A stretch of 64,000 nt of DNA, taken from the NCBI GenBank assembly GCA_035281845.1, contig DATEVL010000028.1, forward strand, positions 1-64,000, read 5' to 3'. Of this stretch, positions 49,328 through 57,807 are shown piece after piece. This DNA comes from DATEVL01 sp035281845 (lineage in GTDB: Bacteria; Chloroflexota; Anaerolineae; Anaerolineales; E44-bin32). The position numbers and the translations under genes were made by a program. Numbering within the stretch: the stretch's first letter is position 1; each line of letters begins with the position of its first letter. Below the pieces are notes generated by a model, which saw nothing but the letters and a program-made list of their open reading frames with translations, did no database searches and was not told the origin of the DNA.

Positions 49328-49855
49328 TCAGTCCCTCAACGAAGTCATCGGGACCAGACCCGGTCCGTCGTCGCCCAGCTCCTTGAAGCGGCGCTGGAGC
49401 GCTTCGATGACGTGGGGCGGCACCAGGCTGGTCACGTCGCCACCGAGCGACGCAATCTCGCGTACGGTGCTGCCGGTCAGGAAGCTGTGCTCCTCGCTGG
49501 TGATCAGAGCGACCACGTCGACTTCCGGCGCCAGCCGATGATTCGCCAGGGCCATGCGGAACTCGTGTTCGAAATCGGAGAAGACCCTCAAGCCGCGGAC
49601 GATCACCTGGGCCTCGATCTGGCGGCAGTAGTTCACGATCAAACCGCTGAAGACCGTCACCCGCACATTGGGCTTGCCGGCAAAGGTCTTCTCGACCAGC
49701 TCCACGCGGTCAGCCGGGCTGAACAGCAGTGATTTCAGCGGCCGGTCGTACACCGCCACGACCAATTCGTCGAACAGTCGCATCGCCCGAAGGGCGATGT
49801 CGATGTGGCCGTAATGGATCGGATCGAACGTTCCGGGGAAGACGGCGCGGACCAT
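49328..49855 (-). CDS. coaD: Phosphopantetheine adenylyltransferase
   Basis: 175 residues. It makes dephospho-CoA from phosphopantetheine and ATP. The nucleotidyl-transferase motif is PGTFDPIHYGHIDIA (HxGH), with YDRPLKSLLFSPADRVEL, QVIVRGLRVFSDFEHEFRMA and the late SEEHSFLTGSTVREIAS. It overlaps recG by one base (TGATG). Confidence 0.96.
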   Translation of the reverse strand: MVRAVFPGTFDPIHYGHIDIALRAMRLFDELVVAVYDRPLKSLLFSPADRVELVEKTFAGKPNVRVTVFSGLIVNYCRQIEAQVIVRGLRVFSDFEHEFRMALANHRLAPEVDVVALITSEEHSFLTGSTVREIASLGGDVTSLVPPHVIEALQRRFKELGDDGPGLVPMTSLRD

Positions 49856-52341
49856 CAGCTTATCTCTCCCTTCTCCGAGACGACGAAGGTCTCCAGCGCG
49901 CGGCGCAAGGCCTGGTGCTGCGGCTGATCGAGGGCGGGATCGGCCTCGATCAGTTGCGAGGCTTCCCGCCGGGCGCGTTCGATCAAGTGCACATCGGTCA
50001 GACGGGCCAGACGCAAGTCGGCCAGGCCCGACTGGCGGGTCCCCAGGAAATCGCCCGGGCCCCGCTGTTCCAGATCGAGCTCGGCCAAGACGAAACCGTC
50101 GTGCGTCGATTCCATGGCCTTCAGGCGCTCGTTCTCGGCGGCGTCGTCCGAATCCGGAACCAGCAGGCAGTAGGACTGGTATTCGCTCCGGCCGACACGG
50201 CCGCGGAATTGGTGGAGCTGCGCCAAACCGAAGCGGTTGGCGCCCTCGATGAACATGACGCTGGCGTTGGGCACATCGACGCCGACCTCGACGACGGAAG
50301 TCGAGACCAGAATCTGGTACGCGCCGCGGCGAAAGTCGGCCATTACCTGGTCCTTTTCGTCGTTGCTCATCCGGCCGTGCAAGAGCCCGAGGCGCAGGCG
50401 CGGGAACACTTCCGCTTGTAGCTTCTGCTGTTCCTCCACCGCCGCCCGGGCCGCCACTTTTTCGGACTCCTCGACCAGCGGGTAGATGAAGTAGGCCTGC
50501 CGGCCGGCTTCGATCTGCGACTCGACGAAACGATACCCGCGTGATCGCTCGACCGGGAAGAGCACACGCGTCTCAATCGGCTGGCGCCCGGGAGGCATCT
50601 CCTCCAGGAGCGTCAAGTCGAGATCGCCGAACACCGTCAGGGCCAGCGAGCGGGGGATCGGCGTGGCCGTCATCACCAGCAGGTTCGGATTGTCGCCCTT
50701 GGCCCGCAACGCGGCCCGCTGCTCGACGCCGAAACGATGTTGCTCGTCGATGACGGCCAGACCCAAACGGCCGAACCGGACCGGTTCTTCGAGCAGCGCG
50801 TGCGTGCCGACGACGACGCCGATGGTCCGATCTTCCAGGCCTCGCCGGATCTCGGCCTTCTCCGACTCCGGCGTGGCACCGAGCAGCAGGCGCACCTGCG
50901 CCGGCGGGATGCCGCACGCCGACCCCAGCAGGCTGCGCAGCGTCTGGTAGTGCTGTTCCGCCAGAATGCTTGTAGGCGCGAGCACGGCGGCCTGTGCGCC
51001 GGCCGCAACGGTGATACCGATCGCGGCCGCGGCCACGACGGTCTTGCCGGAACCGACGTCTCCTTGCAGCAGTCGGTTCATCGGGCGCCCGCTGGCCAAA
51101 TCGGACCGCAAATCGACGAGCGCCTTCTCCTGGGCCGCGGTCAGCGTGTACGGCAAGCCGGCGTGGAATCGGTCGACCCAGGGATCGTCGACCACCAGCG
51201 GATTCGTTGTCAGAGTCGACCAATCGTGCTTCTGCCGCATGACCGCCAGCTGAAGCAGCAGCATCTCGTCGAAGGCCAGTCGCTCCTGCGCCTGCCGGAG
51301 CGTATCCCAACTGTCGGGAAAGTGGATTTGTTCGATCGCCTGCGGAAGGCGGAACAGGCCCAGCCGCTGGCGCATCGACTCGGGAATCGGATCGGGAAGA
51401 CGCGGCGCCAGGCGCCTGACCACGGAATCGATCACTCGCCGCAACCAGCGCGCGGTCACCCCCGCCGTCAGCGGGTAGACCGGGACGATCCGGCTGGTGT
51501 GGAGCTGCTGCCGTTCCAGCGGTTCCCATTCAGGCGAGTTCAACGTCAACCGGCCGAGGTACTGATCGATTCGGCCGGAAAGCGCCAGGGCCTCTCCGGG
51601 GTGAAGCTGGTTGGCGATCCACGGTTGGTTGAACCATGTCACGCGCAGCGTGCCCGTTCCGTCGCCGACGACGGCCTCGACGAGCTTCATCTGCCCGCCG
51701 CGCGCCGGCCGCACCTGGATCTCCTCGACGGTCGCCAGGACGGTCACTTCCTCGCCGTACCACAGGTGATTGATCGTCTTGAGTTCGCTGTAGTCGATGT
51801 AACGCCGAGGCAAGTACCACAACAAGTCTCCGAGCGTCTCCAGGCCGAGGCGCTCGAGAGTCTTGGCCGACTTCGGGCCGATGCCGGGGATCGTGGTCAG
51901 GGGCGCCGATAGAGCCGGCATGGGCCCGCCACCGCTGGGCGCCCGCTCCGTTCCTGGCTTTCGCGGGTCGTCGCGCGAGGCGTCCTGGGGGACGACCTCC
52001 GGCCCGGGCGGGGCAGCGTTCCCGCCCTCTGTTTCGCGCGGCTCCAAGTCCTCGTCAAGCTCGTCGGGCAGAACGGGAACCTCGGTCTCATCCGGCTGCT
52101 CGAGCATAGCTCTGACCTCGGTCAGAGACTTCTGGCGCGCCTCGGGAGCCTGGCCGGCATACTCTCGCAGCGCCGCCGCCACGGCGGCCACCGTCGTTTC
52201 CCCGAGGCCGCTTTGGCGCGCCTCCTCCTGCCACGGTTCCACGGCGCGTTCGAGGCCGCCCATCACGGCGCGATTGTCGTAGCCGCGGCTGGCCTCCAGG
52301 CCGAAATACTTGATCAACTTCTCGACGGCGAGGTTGGTCAT
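49855..52341 (-). CDS. recG: ATP-dependent DNA helicase RecG
   Basis: 828 residues. It remodels stalled forks and Holliday junctions. A ~150-residue acidic/low-complexity N-terminal extension precedes a helix-hairpin-helix-like LTTIPGIGPKSAKTLERLG and the wedge (OB) domain. The helicase core shows Walker A LLQGDVGSGKTVVAAAA, DEQH box AVIDEQHRFGVEQRA, motif III MTATPIPRSLALT and motif VI QFRGRVGRSEYQSYCLL. The extension is longer than in E. coli but common in Gram-positive-like RecG. Confidence 0.96.
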   Translation of the reverse strand: MTNLAVEKLIKYFGLEASRGYDNRAVMGGLERAVEPWQEEARQSGLGETTVAAVAAALREYAGQAPEARQKSLTEVRAMLEQPDETEVPVLPDELDEDLEPRETEGGNAAPPGPEVVPQDASRDDPRKPGTERAPSGGGPMPALSAPLTTIPGIGPKSAKTLERLGLETLGDLLWYLPRRYIDYSELKTINHLWYGEEVTVLATVEEIQVRPARGGQMKLVEAVVGDGTGTLRVTWFNQPWIANQLHPGEALALSGRIDQYLGRLTLNSPEWEPLERQQLHTSRIVPVYPLTAGVTARWLRRVIDSVVRRLAPRLPDPIPESMRQRLGLFRLPQAIEQIHFPDSWDTLRQAQERLAFDEMLLLQLAVMRQKHDWSTLTTNPLVVDDPWVDRFHAGLPYTLTAAQEKALVDLRSDLASGRPMNRLLQGDVGSGKTVVAAAAIGITVAAGAQAAVLAPTSILAEQHYQTLRSLLGSACGIPPAQVRLLLGATPESEKAEIRRGLEDRTIGVVVGTHALLEEPVRFGRLGLAVIDEQHRFGVEQRAALRAKGDNPNLLVMTATPIPRSLALTVFGDLDLTLLEEMPPGRQPIETRVLFPVERSRGYRFVESQIEAGRQAYFIYPLVEESEKVAARAAVEEQQKLQAEVFPRLRLGLLHGRMSNDEKDQVMADFRRGAYQILVSTSVVEVGVDVPNASVMFIEGANRFGLAQLHQFRGRVGRSEYQSYCLLVPDSDDAAENERLKAMESTHDGFVLAELDLEQRGPGDFLGTRQSGLADLRLARLTDVHLIERARREASQLIEADPALDQPQHQALRRALETFVVSEKGEIS

Positions 52342-52438
52342 GGGCTACTTCAAGTCGGCCTTCGACCGACGGGTCGGCGAGCAGCGTGGGCGCTGGGCCT
52401 CCCATAGACCAAGACCCAGATCCTTACGGAGTCGCTCT

Positions 52439-53317
52439 TCATTCCGCCGCCGCCGGGTCGGCCCCGGCCGGGTCCTGAAGGACCCCCACCAGCCCGAGGG
52501 ACCGCGGGCCGACATGGGCGCCGATGACGGTCGTCACGTCGACGACGAGCGGGTCATCGGCTGCCAGGGGGGCGAGACGCGACGCCAGGATGCCCGCATC
52601 CTCCAAGGCCGAGGCGTGGAGCACGCCCAGTCGGTCGAGCGGCCCCCAACCGCGGGCGCGTTCGGCCAGCGCTTCGATCGCCCGCGCGCGAGTGCGCACC
52701 TGGCCCAGGCGCCTTACGGCGCCGTCGACCAGTTCGACCAGAAGGCGAATGTGCAACAGCGCGCTCAGACCGGAGCGGAGCCAGTCCACCCGGCCGCTAC
52801 GCCGAAGGTACTCGAGATCATCGATCAGGGCGATGGTGCGCACACGCCGCCGGACCCCATCGGCTGCCTCCGTGATCTCACGGATGGCTTTCCCTTGCGA
52901 CGCCGCTCGCGCCGCGGCCAGGGCCTGAAATCCCAACCCCAGCGAGACTTGCCCACTGTCGATGACCAGGACGCGATCCTGGAAGGCCTGGGCGGCGTGG
53001 CGAGCGATATCGACGATTCCGCTGAGGCGCCCCGAGACGTGGATCGATACGATCTTGTCCGCGCCCTCGTCGAGGGCGCGACGATACGTCGAGGCGAAAG
53101 CCTCGATCGCCGGAGAGGCGGTCGTTGCCGGTCGCCGCAAGCCGGGGAGTCGCTCATAGAATACCGCGCGGGAAAGATCTCCCTGGTCTTCGTAGCTCGC
53201 TCCATCGACGATGAGAATCACCGGAACGATTCGGATGCCGTTGGCGGCGGCGATCGGCGCGGGTAGATCGGCCGTACTGTCCGTTACCACGACGGTCGCC
53301 GAGGGCTGAAGGCTCAA
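52439..53317 (-). CDS. DegV-family fatty-acid-binding protein (FakB-like), copy 1
   Basis: 292 residues from TTG 53317, overlapping the upstream copy by 4 bp (TTGA). DegV marks: VVVTDSTADLPAPIAAANGI, SIHVSGRLSGIVDIARHA and VLVIDSGQVSLGLGFQALAA; the Ser in these loops binds the fatty-acid carboxylate. With FakA it would phosphorylate exogenous fatty acids. Its C-terminal half is Ala-rich. Confidence 0.9.
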   Translation of the reverse strand: MSLQPSATVVVTDSTADLPAPIAAANGIRIVPVILIVDGASYEDQGDLSRAVFYERLPGLRRPATTASPAIEAFASTYRRALDEGADKIVSIHVSGRLSGIVDIARHAAQAFQDRVLVIDSGQVSLGLGFQALAAARAASQGKAIREITEAADGVRRRVRTIALIDDLEYLRRSGRVDWLRSGLSALLHIRLLVELVDGAVRRLGQVRTRARAIEALAERARGWGPLDRLGVLHASALEDAGILASRLAPLAADDPLVVDVTTVIGAHVGPRSLGLVGVLQDPAGADPAAAE

Positions 53318-54183
53318 TGCCGGCTCCCCTCCCGTTCGAGCGCAATGATACCGGTGCTGTCGGGGCCAAGGTAGGTGGCGACCGACGGGCCCAGCCCGCT
53401 GACGGTGATCGGCGTCGAGGGGTGAAGGCTGCGTAGACGCTCCATGATTTGACGCGATTCCTCCGTGGGTTCTGGGGAGCCCTGGAAGAGCACCATGTGC
53501 TCCAGGTCGGAGAACTCGCTGACAAACTCGACGACTTTCTCAACGGCTCGCGGGCGGGAGCGGACTTTTTCCATCGGCACGAGTTTGCCGTCTTCCATCG
53601 TTAGAAACGGCAGGATGCCCAGCATGTTGCCCAGCAACGCCTGGGAACGCGTCACCAGGCCGATGCGCTCCAGATACGTCAGGTCGCCGACGAAGACGAC
53701 CAGGTAGAGACGGGGGACCATACCGCGCACGATGCGGACGACCTCGTCTAGATCGGCCCCGTCCTCCGCCGCGCGGACAGCGGCTTCCACCAGCAGCCCC
53801 AGGCCGCCGGACAGCGACTGCGAGTCGACCACCTGGATCGAGGACCGGCCGAGAAACTGCAAGGAGGCGGCCTGGGCATTGGCCACGGTCGGATTGATCT
53901 GCGCCGAGGCATGGATCGACACGATTTGGTCGGTTTCGTGGGCCAGCTGGCCGTAGACTTCGGCCAGCCGTTCCGGCGAGGGCGGCTCGGCCAGGGGGAA
54001 GCCCTGGCAGTTCTCGAACAATCGCGCCGCGGCCAGGATATCGTCGTGGGGGCTTTCCTCCCACGCTTCGAGCTGGCATCGAATCGTCATGGGCGCGATG
54101 GCCACCGAATGACGTTCGAGGAAGCCAGGCGTGGGGAAGCGAACCGTGCTATCGGTAACGACGCGGACGCGGGCCATGTTCAC
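53314..54183 (-). CDS. DegV-family fatty-acid-binding protein (FakB-like), copy 2
   Basis: 289 residues from GTG 54183, which overlaps the fakA stop (GTGA); ATG 54177 is an equally good start (MARVRVVTDSTVRFP). It has VRVVTDSTVRFPTPGFLE, SIHASAQINPTVANAQAAS and VVDSQSLSGGLGLLVEAAV. The second loop departs from the usual S-S-x-L-S-G form, so its lipid choice may differ from copy 1. Two FakB proteins with different chain specificity are common. Confidence 0.9.
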   Translation of the reverse strand: MNMARVRVVTDSTVRFPTPGFLERHSVAIAPMTIRCQLEAWEESPHDDILAAARLFENCQGFPLAEPPSPERLAEVYGQLAHETDQIVSIHASAQINPTVANAQAASLQFLGRSSIQVVDSQSLSGGLGLLVEAAVRAAEDGADLDEVVRIVRGMVPRLYLVVFVGDLTYLERIGLVTRSQALLGNMLGILPFLTMEDGKLVPMEKVRSRPRAVEKVVEFVSEFSDLEHMVLFQGSPEPTEESRQIMERLRSLHPSTPITVSGLGPSVATYLGPDSTGIIALEREGSRH

Positions 54184-55862
54184 TCAATCGAAAGCAGCAG
54201 GGGATAGTGGGGCTGCCCGCCGTAGTGGGACTCGATCTCGAGCGACGGGTAGGTCTGGCGGAGACGCGCGATGAGCTGGTCGGCGATGCTGGCCGGCAGA
54301 TCCTGCCCGGCATAGGCCGTGATTAACTCGGCGTCGGCCGCACCGGCCGCCTCCAGCAGCATCAGCAACCCCTGTTCCAGCGTATCGCCGGCGACAACGA
54401 GTTTGCCATCGAGCAGTCCGATGATCTGGCCCTCGTGGACGACGACGCCGTCCATCCCGACCGAACGGGTCGCCGTCGTCAGCTCGCCGGTGCGCACGCC
54501 CGAGCGCGCTCGCTCCATCGCCTTCGCCAGACTCTCCAGGTCGGCCTGCGCATCGTAGGGCAACATGGCCGCCAAACCCTGCGGCACGGATGTCGTCGGG
54601 ACCACGATTACATCTTTCTCCGTGAGTTGCGCCGCCTGCTGTGCGGCCAGGACGATGTTCTTGTTGTTCGGTAAGACGATGATTCGATCCGTGGCCAGGG
54701 TTTTCAGCGACTCGTGGATTTCTTGCGCGCTGGGATTCATCGTCTGCCCGCCTTCTACGATGGCCGCCACCCCCAAACTGGCGAACAGGCGCGACAGCCC
54801 CTTCCCGGGGCTGACGGCGACGACCCCAACTTGCCCGGGGAGGATCTGGGCCAGGGAGATCGGCCCCTCGGCGCGGCCCGCCTGGATCATCAAGTTTTCG
54901 ACGCGATACTCGATCACCGTCCCCAAACCGCTGATGTATTCGACCGGCCTGTGCTGCGTCCGATCGGGGACATGGATGTGCATTCGGTAGCGGCCATCCC
55001 CTTCGGCGATCTGGATGGACGTGCCCATGCCTGCCAGGGTGCGATGGAACGACCCCAGGTCGAAAGGCAGCGACGGCTGAAAGTCAATGACGACTTCCCA
55101 GTCTTGGCCCGGTTCAATCGATTCGGCCACGTCGGCCATGGTCAGCGCGTTGAACGTCGTCACGTCGATGAGAGATTCGTCCAGCGGCAAGCGATAGGCC
55201 GCTCGCAGCATCCCTTCCAGGATGAAGTACAGGCCTTTGCCGCCCGAGTCGACGACGCCGGCCTCGCGCAGCACCGGCAGCAGGTCCGGGGTGCGCTCCA
55301 CCGAATCCTCGGCCGCCTGGACGACACGCTCGAGCACCTCTAAGCCCGACGTGGCGCCGTCCTCCAGCGCTGCTTGGGCCGCCGCGGCGACGTCCTTCGC
55401 CACGGTCAGGATTGTCCCTTCCACCGGCCGGACGACTCCCCGGTACGCCGTGTCGCGAGCTTCGGCCAGCGCCTGCACCACGCCTTGAGCGTCGACGGTG
55501 GCCATCTTGTCGAGGCTGCGGGCGAAACCGCGCCAGAGCTGCGACAGGATCACGCCCGAGTTGCCCCGGGCGCCCATCAGCGCGCCGTGGGCCAACGCAT
55601 GGGCGACGGCCGAGACCGTATTGTCGGGCGTGCCTTCGATTTCATTCCAGGCCGACTGCATCGTCAGCACCATGTTCGTCCCGGTGTCGCCGTCGGGGAT
55701 GGGGAAGACATTCAACGCGTTGACCACCTGCTGATTCGTGCGGAGCCAGTGGAGGGAAGCCCAGGTCAACAGACGAAGGAGCCTTCCATCCAGACGGCGG
55801 TATCTCTCCAGCAATCGCAGGCGGACCGGCGCGTCGACGGAGGGCAGGGGGGTCAGAGCCAT
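54180..55862 (-). CDS. fakA: Fatty acid kinase, FakA (DhaL/DegV-partner) family
   Basis: 560 residues. The N-terminal DhaL kinase domain has the metal/ATP motif NALNVFPIPDGDTGTNM and GARGNSGVILSQLWRGFA. The middle and C-terminal FakA domains show AGVVDSGGKGLYFILEGM and IIVLPNNKNIVLAAQQAA. It phosphorylates fatty acids presented by FakB proteins, two of which follow with overlapping starts. It starts 7 bp after the Asp23 gene, so the four genes form one operon (asp23-fakA-fakB-fakB). Confidence 0.95.
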   Translation of the reverse strand: MALTPLPSVDAPVRLRLLERYRRLDGRLLRLLTWASLHWLRTNQQVVNALNVFPIPDGDTGTNMVLTMQSAWNEIEGTPDNTVSAVAHALAHGALMGARGNSGVILSQLWRGFARSLDKMATVDAQGVVQALAEARDTAYRGVVRPVEGTILTVAKDVAAAAQAALEDGATSGLEVLERVVQAAEDSVERTPDLLPVLREAGVVDSGGKGLYFILEGMLRAAYRLPLDESLIDVTTFNALTMADVAESIEPGQDWEVVIDFQPSLPFDLGSFHRTLAGMGTSIQIAEGDGRYRMHIHVPDRTQHRPVEYISGLGTVIEYRVENLMIQAGRAEGPISLAQILPGQVGVVAVSPGKGLSRLFASLGVAAIVEGGQTMNPSAQEIHESLKTLATDRIIVLPNNKNIVLAAQQAAQLTEKDVIVVPTTSVPQGLAAMLPYDAQADLESLAKAMERARSGVRTGELTTATRSVGMDGVVVHEGQIIGLLDGKLVVAGDTLEQGLLMLLEAAGAADAELITAYAGQDLPASIADQLIARLRQTYPSLEIESHYGGQPHYPLLLSIE

Positions 55863-55869
55863 AGGTGAG

Positions 55870-56226
55870 TCAGTCGATGCTGCTCACTCGCAGGTCCTGA
55901 ACGTGCACGCTGACGTCGGCCACCGTCATCCCCAGCATCTGCTCGACCTGATAGCGAACGTTGTTGGCGACGCTGTGGGCCACGGACGACACCCGTGTGC
56001 CGTACTCGACAATGATGTACGCGTCGATTCGGACCTGTCCGGCGTCGGTTCGGATCTCAATCCCTCGGTGCGGGTCTCGCACGAGCCGCTGGGCGATGCC
56101 GTCGGCGAAGTTGCGCGAGCTCATCCCGACCACGCCGTAGGTTCCGAGGGCCGCCCGGCTGGCGATGGTGGCGATGGCTCGGGACGAGATCGTGATGCGC
56201 CCGACGGGGCTGTTGTCCACCGTCAT
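55870..56226 (-). CDS. Asp23/Gls24-family protein (YloU type)
   Basis: 118 residues from ATG 56226, with GGAG 9-12 nt upstream. Sequence marks are ITISSRAIATIASRAALGTY, GVVGMSSRNFADGIAQRLV and IDAYIIVEYGTRVSSVAHSV, the Asp23 alpha-beta core. YloU-type proteins recur beside fakA and opposite rpmB in Firmicutes; their job is unknown, possibly envelope stress. The Leu/Ala-rich upstream frame is repeat sequence, not coding. Confidence 0.9.
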   Translation of the reverse strand: MTVDNSPVGRITISSRAIATIASRAALGTYGVVGMSSRNFADGIAQRLVRDPHRGIEIRTDAGQVRIDAYIIVEYGTRVSSVAHSVANNVRYQVEQMLGMTVADVSVHVQDLRVSSID

Positions 56227-56289
56227 GCGTAGTTCTCCTGGTGCGAGCTCGGCGTGAGCGTCGAGTGCCTCGAATTCAACCATGCGCCC

Positions 56290-56395
56290 AATCCCCTTCG
56301 GGATCCCCTGCGGGATGCGAAGCGCGATGGCCTGCTGCAGATGCCAGGCCTGGCTAGAAGTGCCCTCCGGCATGCGAAGCGCGATCCCCGGTAGG
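56290..56395. repeat. Degenerate member of the GC-rich dispersed repeat
   Basis: ATCCCCTTCGGGATCCC and two copies of (G)ATGCGAAGCGCGATGG-type sequence (near 56314 and 56371) resemble copies A-C. It occupies the divergent asp23/rpmB gap, so asp23 promoter elements must lie within or around it. Confidence 0.5.
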
Positions 56396-56443
56396 GCCAT
56401 GATATTAGGTCGGGCAATGCAGTGGGGACCTCCGGCGAATGTG

Positions 56444-56449
56444 GTAAAA
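56444..56449 (+). promoter_or_regulatory. -10 box of rpmB
   Basis: TAAAAT in GTGGTAAAATGCTTCG lies 49 bp before the rpmB start. No clear -35 element is visible. Confidence 0.45.
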
Positions 56450-56497
56450 TGCTTCGCTCTGCAAACCGGTCACCCGACGAGAAAGGAATCTGGGTCG

Positions 56498-56677
56498 ATG
56501 GCAATGTGTGCGCACTGCGGCAAGACGACGACCTTCGGTCACAACCGAAGCTTCTCGATGAAAGCGACCCGCCGTAAGTTCTCTCCGAACTTGCAGCGCG
56601 TGCGCCTGATGGAGGGGGGGCGTCTGGTCCAGCGGACGCTGTGCGCCAAGTGCATCAAGCGTCTCGGCCGCGCCTAG
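56498..56677 (+). CDS. rpmB: Ribosomal protein bL28, zinc-binding (C+) form
   Basis: 59 residues from ATG 56498, with GAAAGGA as ribosome site. MAMCAHCGKTTTFGHNRSFS and RTLCAKCIKRLGRA provide two CxxC pairs, so this is the zinc-bound form of L28. The frame upstream is repeat sequence and not part of the gene. Confidence 0.95.
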   Translation: MAMCAHCGKTTTFGHNRSFSMKATRRKFSPNLQRVRLMEGGRLVQRTLCAKCIKRLGRA

Positions 56678-56703
56678 ACGAAGCCTCTCCGCGAGAGATT
56701 CAT

Positions 56704-56727
56704 AAGGGCCGCCCGGGGGCGGCCCTT
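56704..56727. terminator. Bidirectional terminator between rpmB and rpe
   Basis: AAGGGCCGCC-CGGG-GGCGGCCCTT is a perfect 10-bp stem between convergent rpmB and rpe, followed by CTCTTTC on the plus strand. Confidence 0.8.
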
Positions 56728-56736
56728 CTCTTTCGC

Positions 56737-57414
56737 TCACGCCAGCGCCGGCTGCAGCGATTCTCGTAAAGCGCGTACACCCGCCGCCACCCCTTGCGGA
56801 TGCCCGAAGATCGCTTGCGCAGCGACCAACACGTCGGCTCCCTGACGGACGGCCTGCGGCGCCGTCTGAGCGTTGATCCCGCCGTCGACCTGCAGGTGGA
56901 CGGTAGAGCCGGTGGCCTGGAGCAGGTCCCGCAGGCGATGGACCTTGTCAAGCGCCGGCGGAATCAGCACTTGACCGGCGTAACCCGGATCGACCGTCAT
57001 GATCAACACCAAGTCGGTGTGGGCTAAGGCTTCCTCCACGGCGCCGATGGGGGTGGCGGGGTTCAGGGCGACCCCGGCCCGCACACCCAACTCGCGTATC
57101 GATTGTAGGCAGTGGTGCAGATGGGTGGCGGCCTCCACGTGGACCGTGATCGAGTCGGCGCCGGCCTGCACGAAGGAAGCGATCAAGTCTTCGGGACGAT
57201 CCACCATCAGGTGGACGTCCAGCGGCAGCTTCGTCGTCCGCCGGCAAGCCTCGACAATCGGCGTGCCCATCGAAAGCTGTGGGACGAAATGCCCGTCCAT
57301 GACATCGATGTGAATCCAGTCCGCGCCACCCTCTTCGGCCTGGTGAAGAGCGTCGCCCAGATGGGCGAAATCGGCTGATAGGATGGAAACGGACAGGATG
57401 GGTGTTCGAGACAT
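56737..57414 (-). CDS. rpe: Ribulose-phosphate 3-epimerase
   Basis: 225 residues from ATG 57414. A TIM-barrel enzyme of the pentose-phosphate pathway that interconverts ribulose-5-P and xylulose-5-P. Visible are LSVSILSADFAHLGDALHQA, WIHIDVMDGHFVPQLSMG (metal His/Asp), LDVHLMVDRPEDLI (metal His), the catalytic Asp in QVDGGINAQTAPQAV and GADVLVAAQAIFG. It has its own strong promoter with almost no leader. Confidence 0.96.
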   Translation of the reverse strand: MSRTPILSVSILSADFAHLGDALHQAEEGGADWIHIDVMDGHFVPQLSMGTPIVEACRRTTKLPLDVHLMVDRPEDLIASFVQAGADSITVHVEAATHLHHCLQSIRELGVRAGVALNPATPIGAVEEALAHTDLVLIMTVDPGYAGQVLIPPALDKVHRLRDLLQATGSTVHLQVDGGINAQTAPQAVRQGADVLVAAQAIFGHPQGVAAGVRALRESLQPALA

Positions 57415-57423
57415 CGTGCACAA

Positions 57424-57452
57424 ATGATACCGTCGCCCCAGCCAAATGACAA
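57424..57452 (-). promoter_or_regulatory. Sigma-70-type promoter of rpe
   Basis: On the minus strand TTGTCA (57452-57447), a 17-bp spacer and TATCAT (57429-57424). The start nucleotide falls near 57417, only ~3 nt before the ATG. The rest of the 393-bp gap up to the histidine kinase (57415-57807) shows nothing else I can name. Confidence 0.65.
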
Positions 57453-57807
57453 GGCAAAGAGCCTCGGCCCGCGAGCAAGGGCGCCGAGTGGAAAGGGATT
57501 GACCCTCGGGACGCCGAACGTCTCGCCCGGTTGACGCCCGGGTAGACTCCTCTTGCGAGGACTTGAGGTTACCCTGTAGGTTCGTTGTAAGGCTGGGGGG
57601 CGGTCCCGTCGAAGGATACTTGTGCCGCCGATCGATCGTCGGCGCCTGAACGCGCCTTGGAGGCGAAGGAGCCGAGGCGCGGGGAGGATCTGTCGCGGCC
57701 GGGCGACAAGGTCAAATGGAATCAAGCGACGTGGAAACTAGAGCCTCGAGCGCAAACACGATGCCGCCGCTCGGCGATCCTTCGACGCCTCAGAGACGAG
57801 GTCGTTG

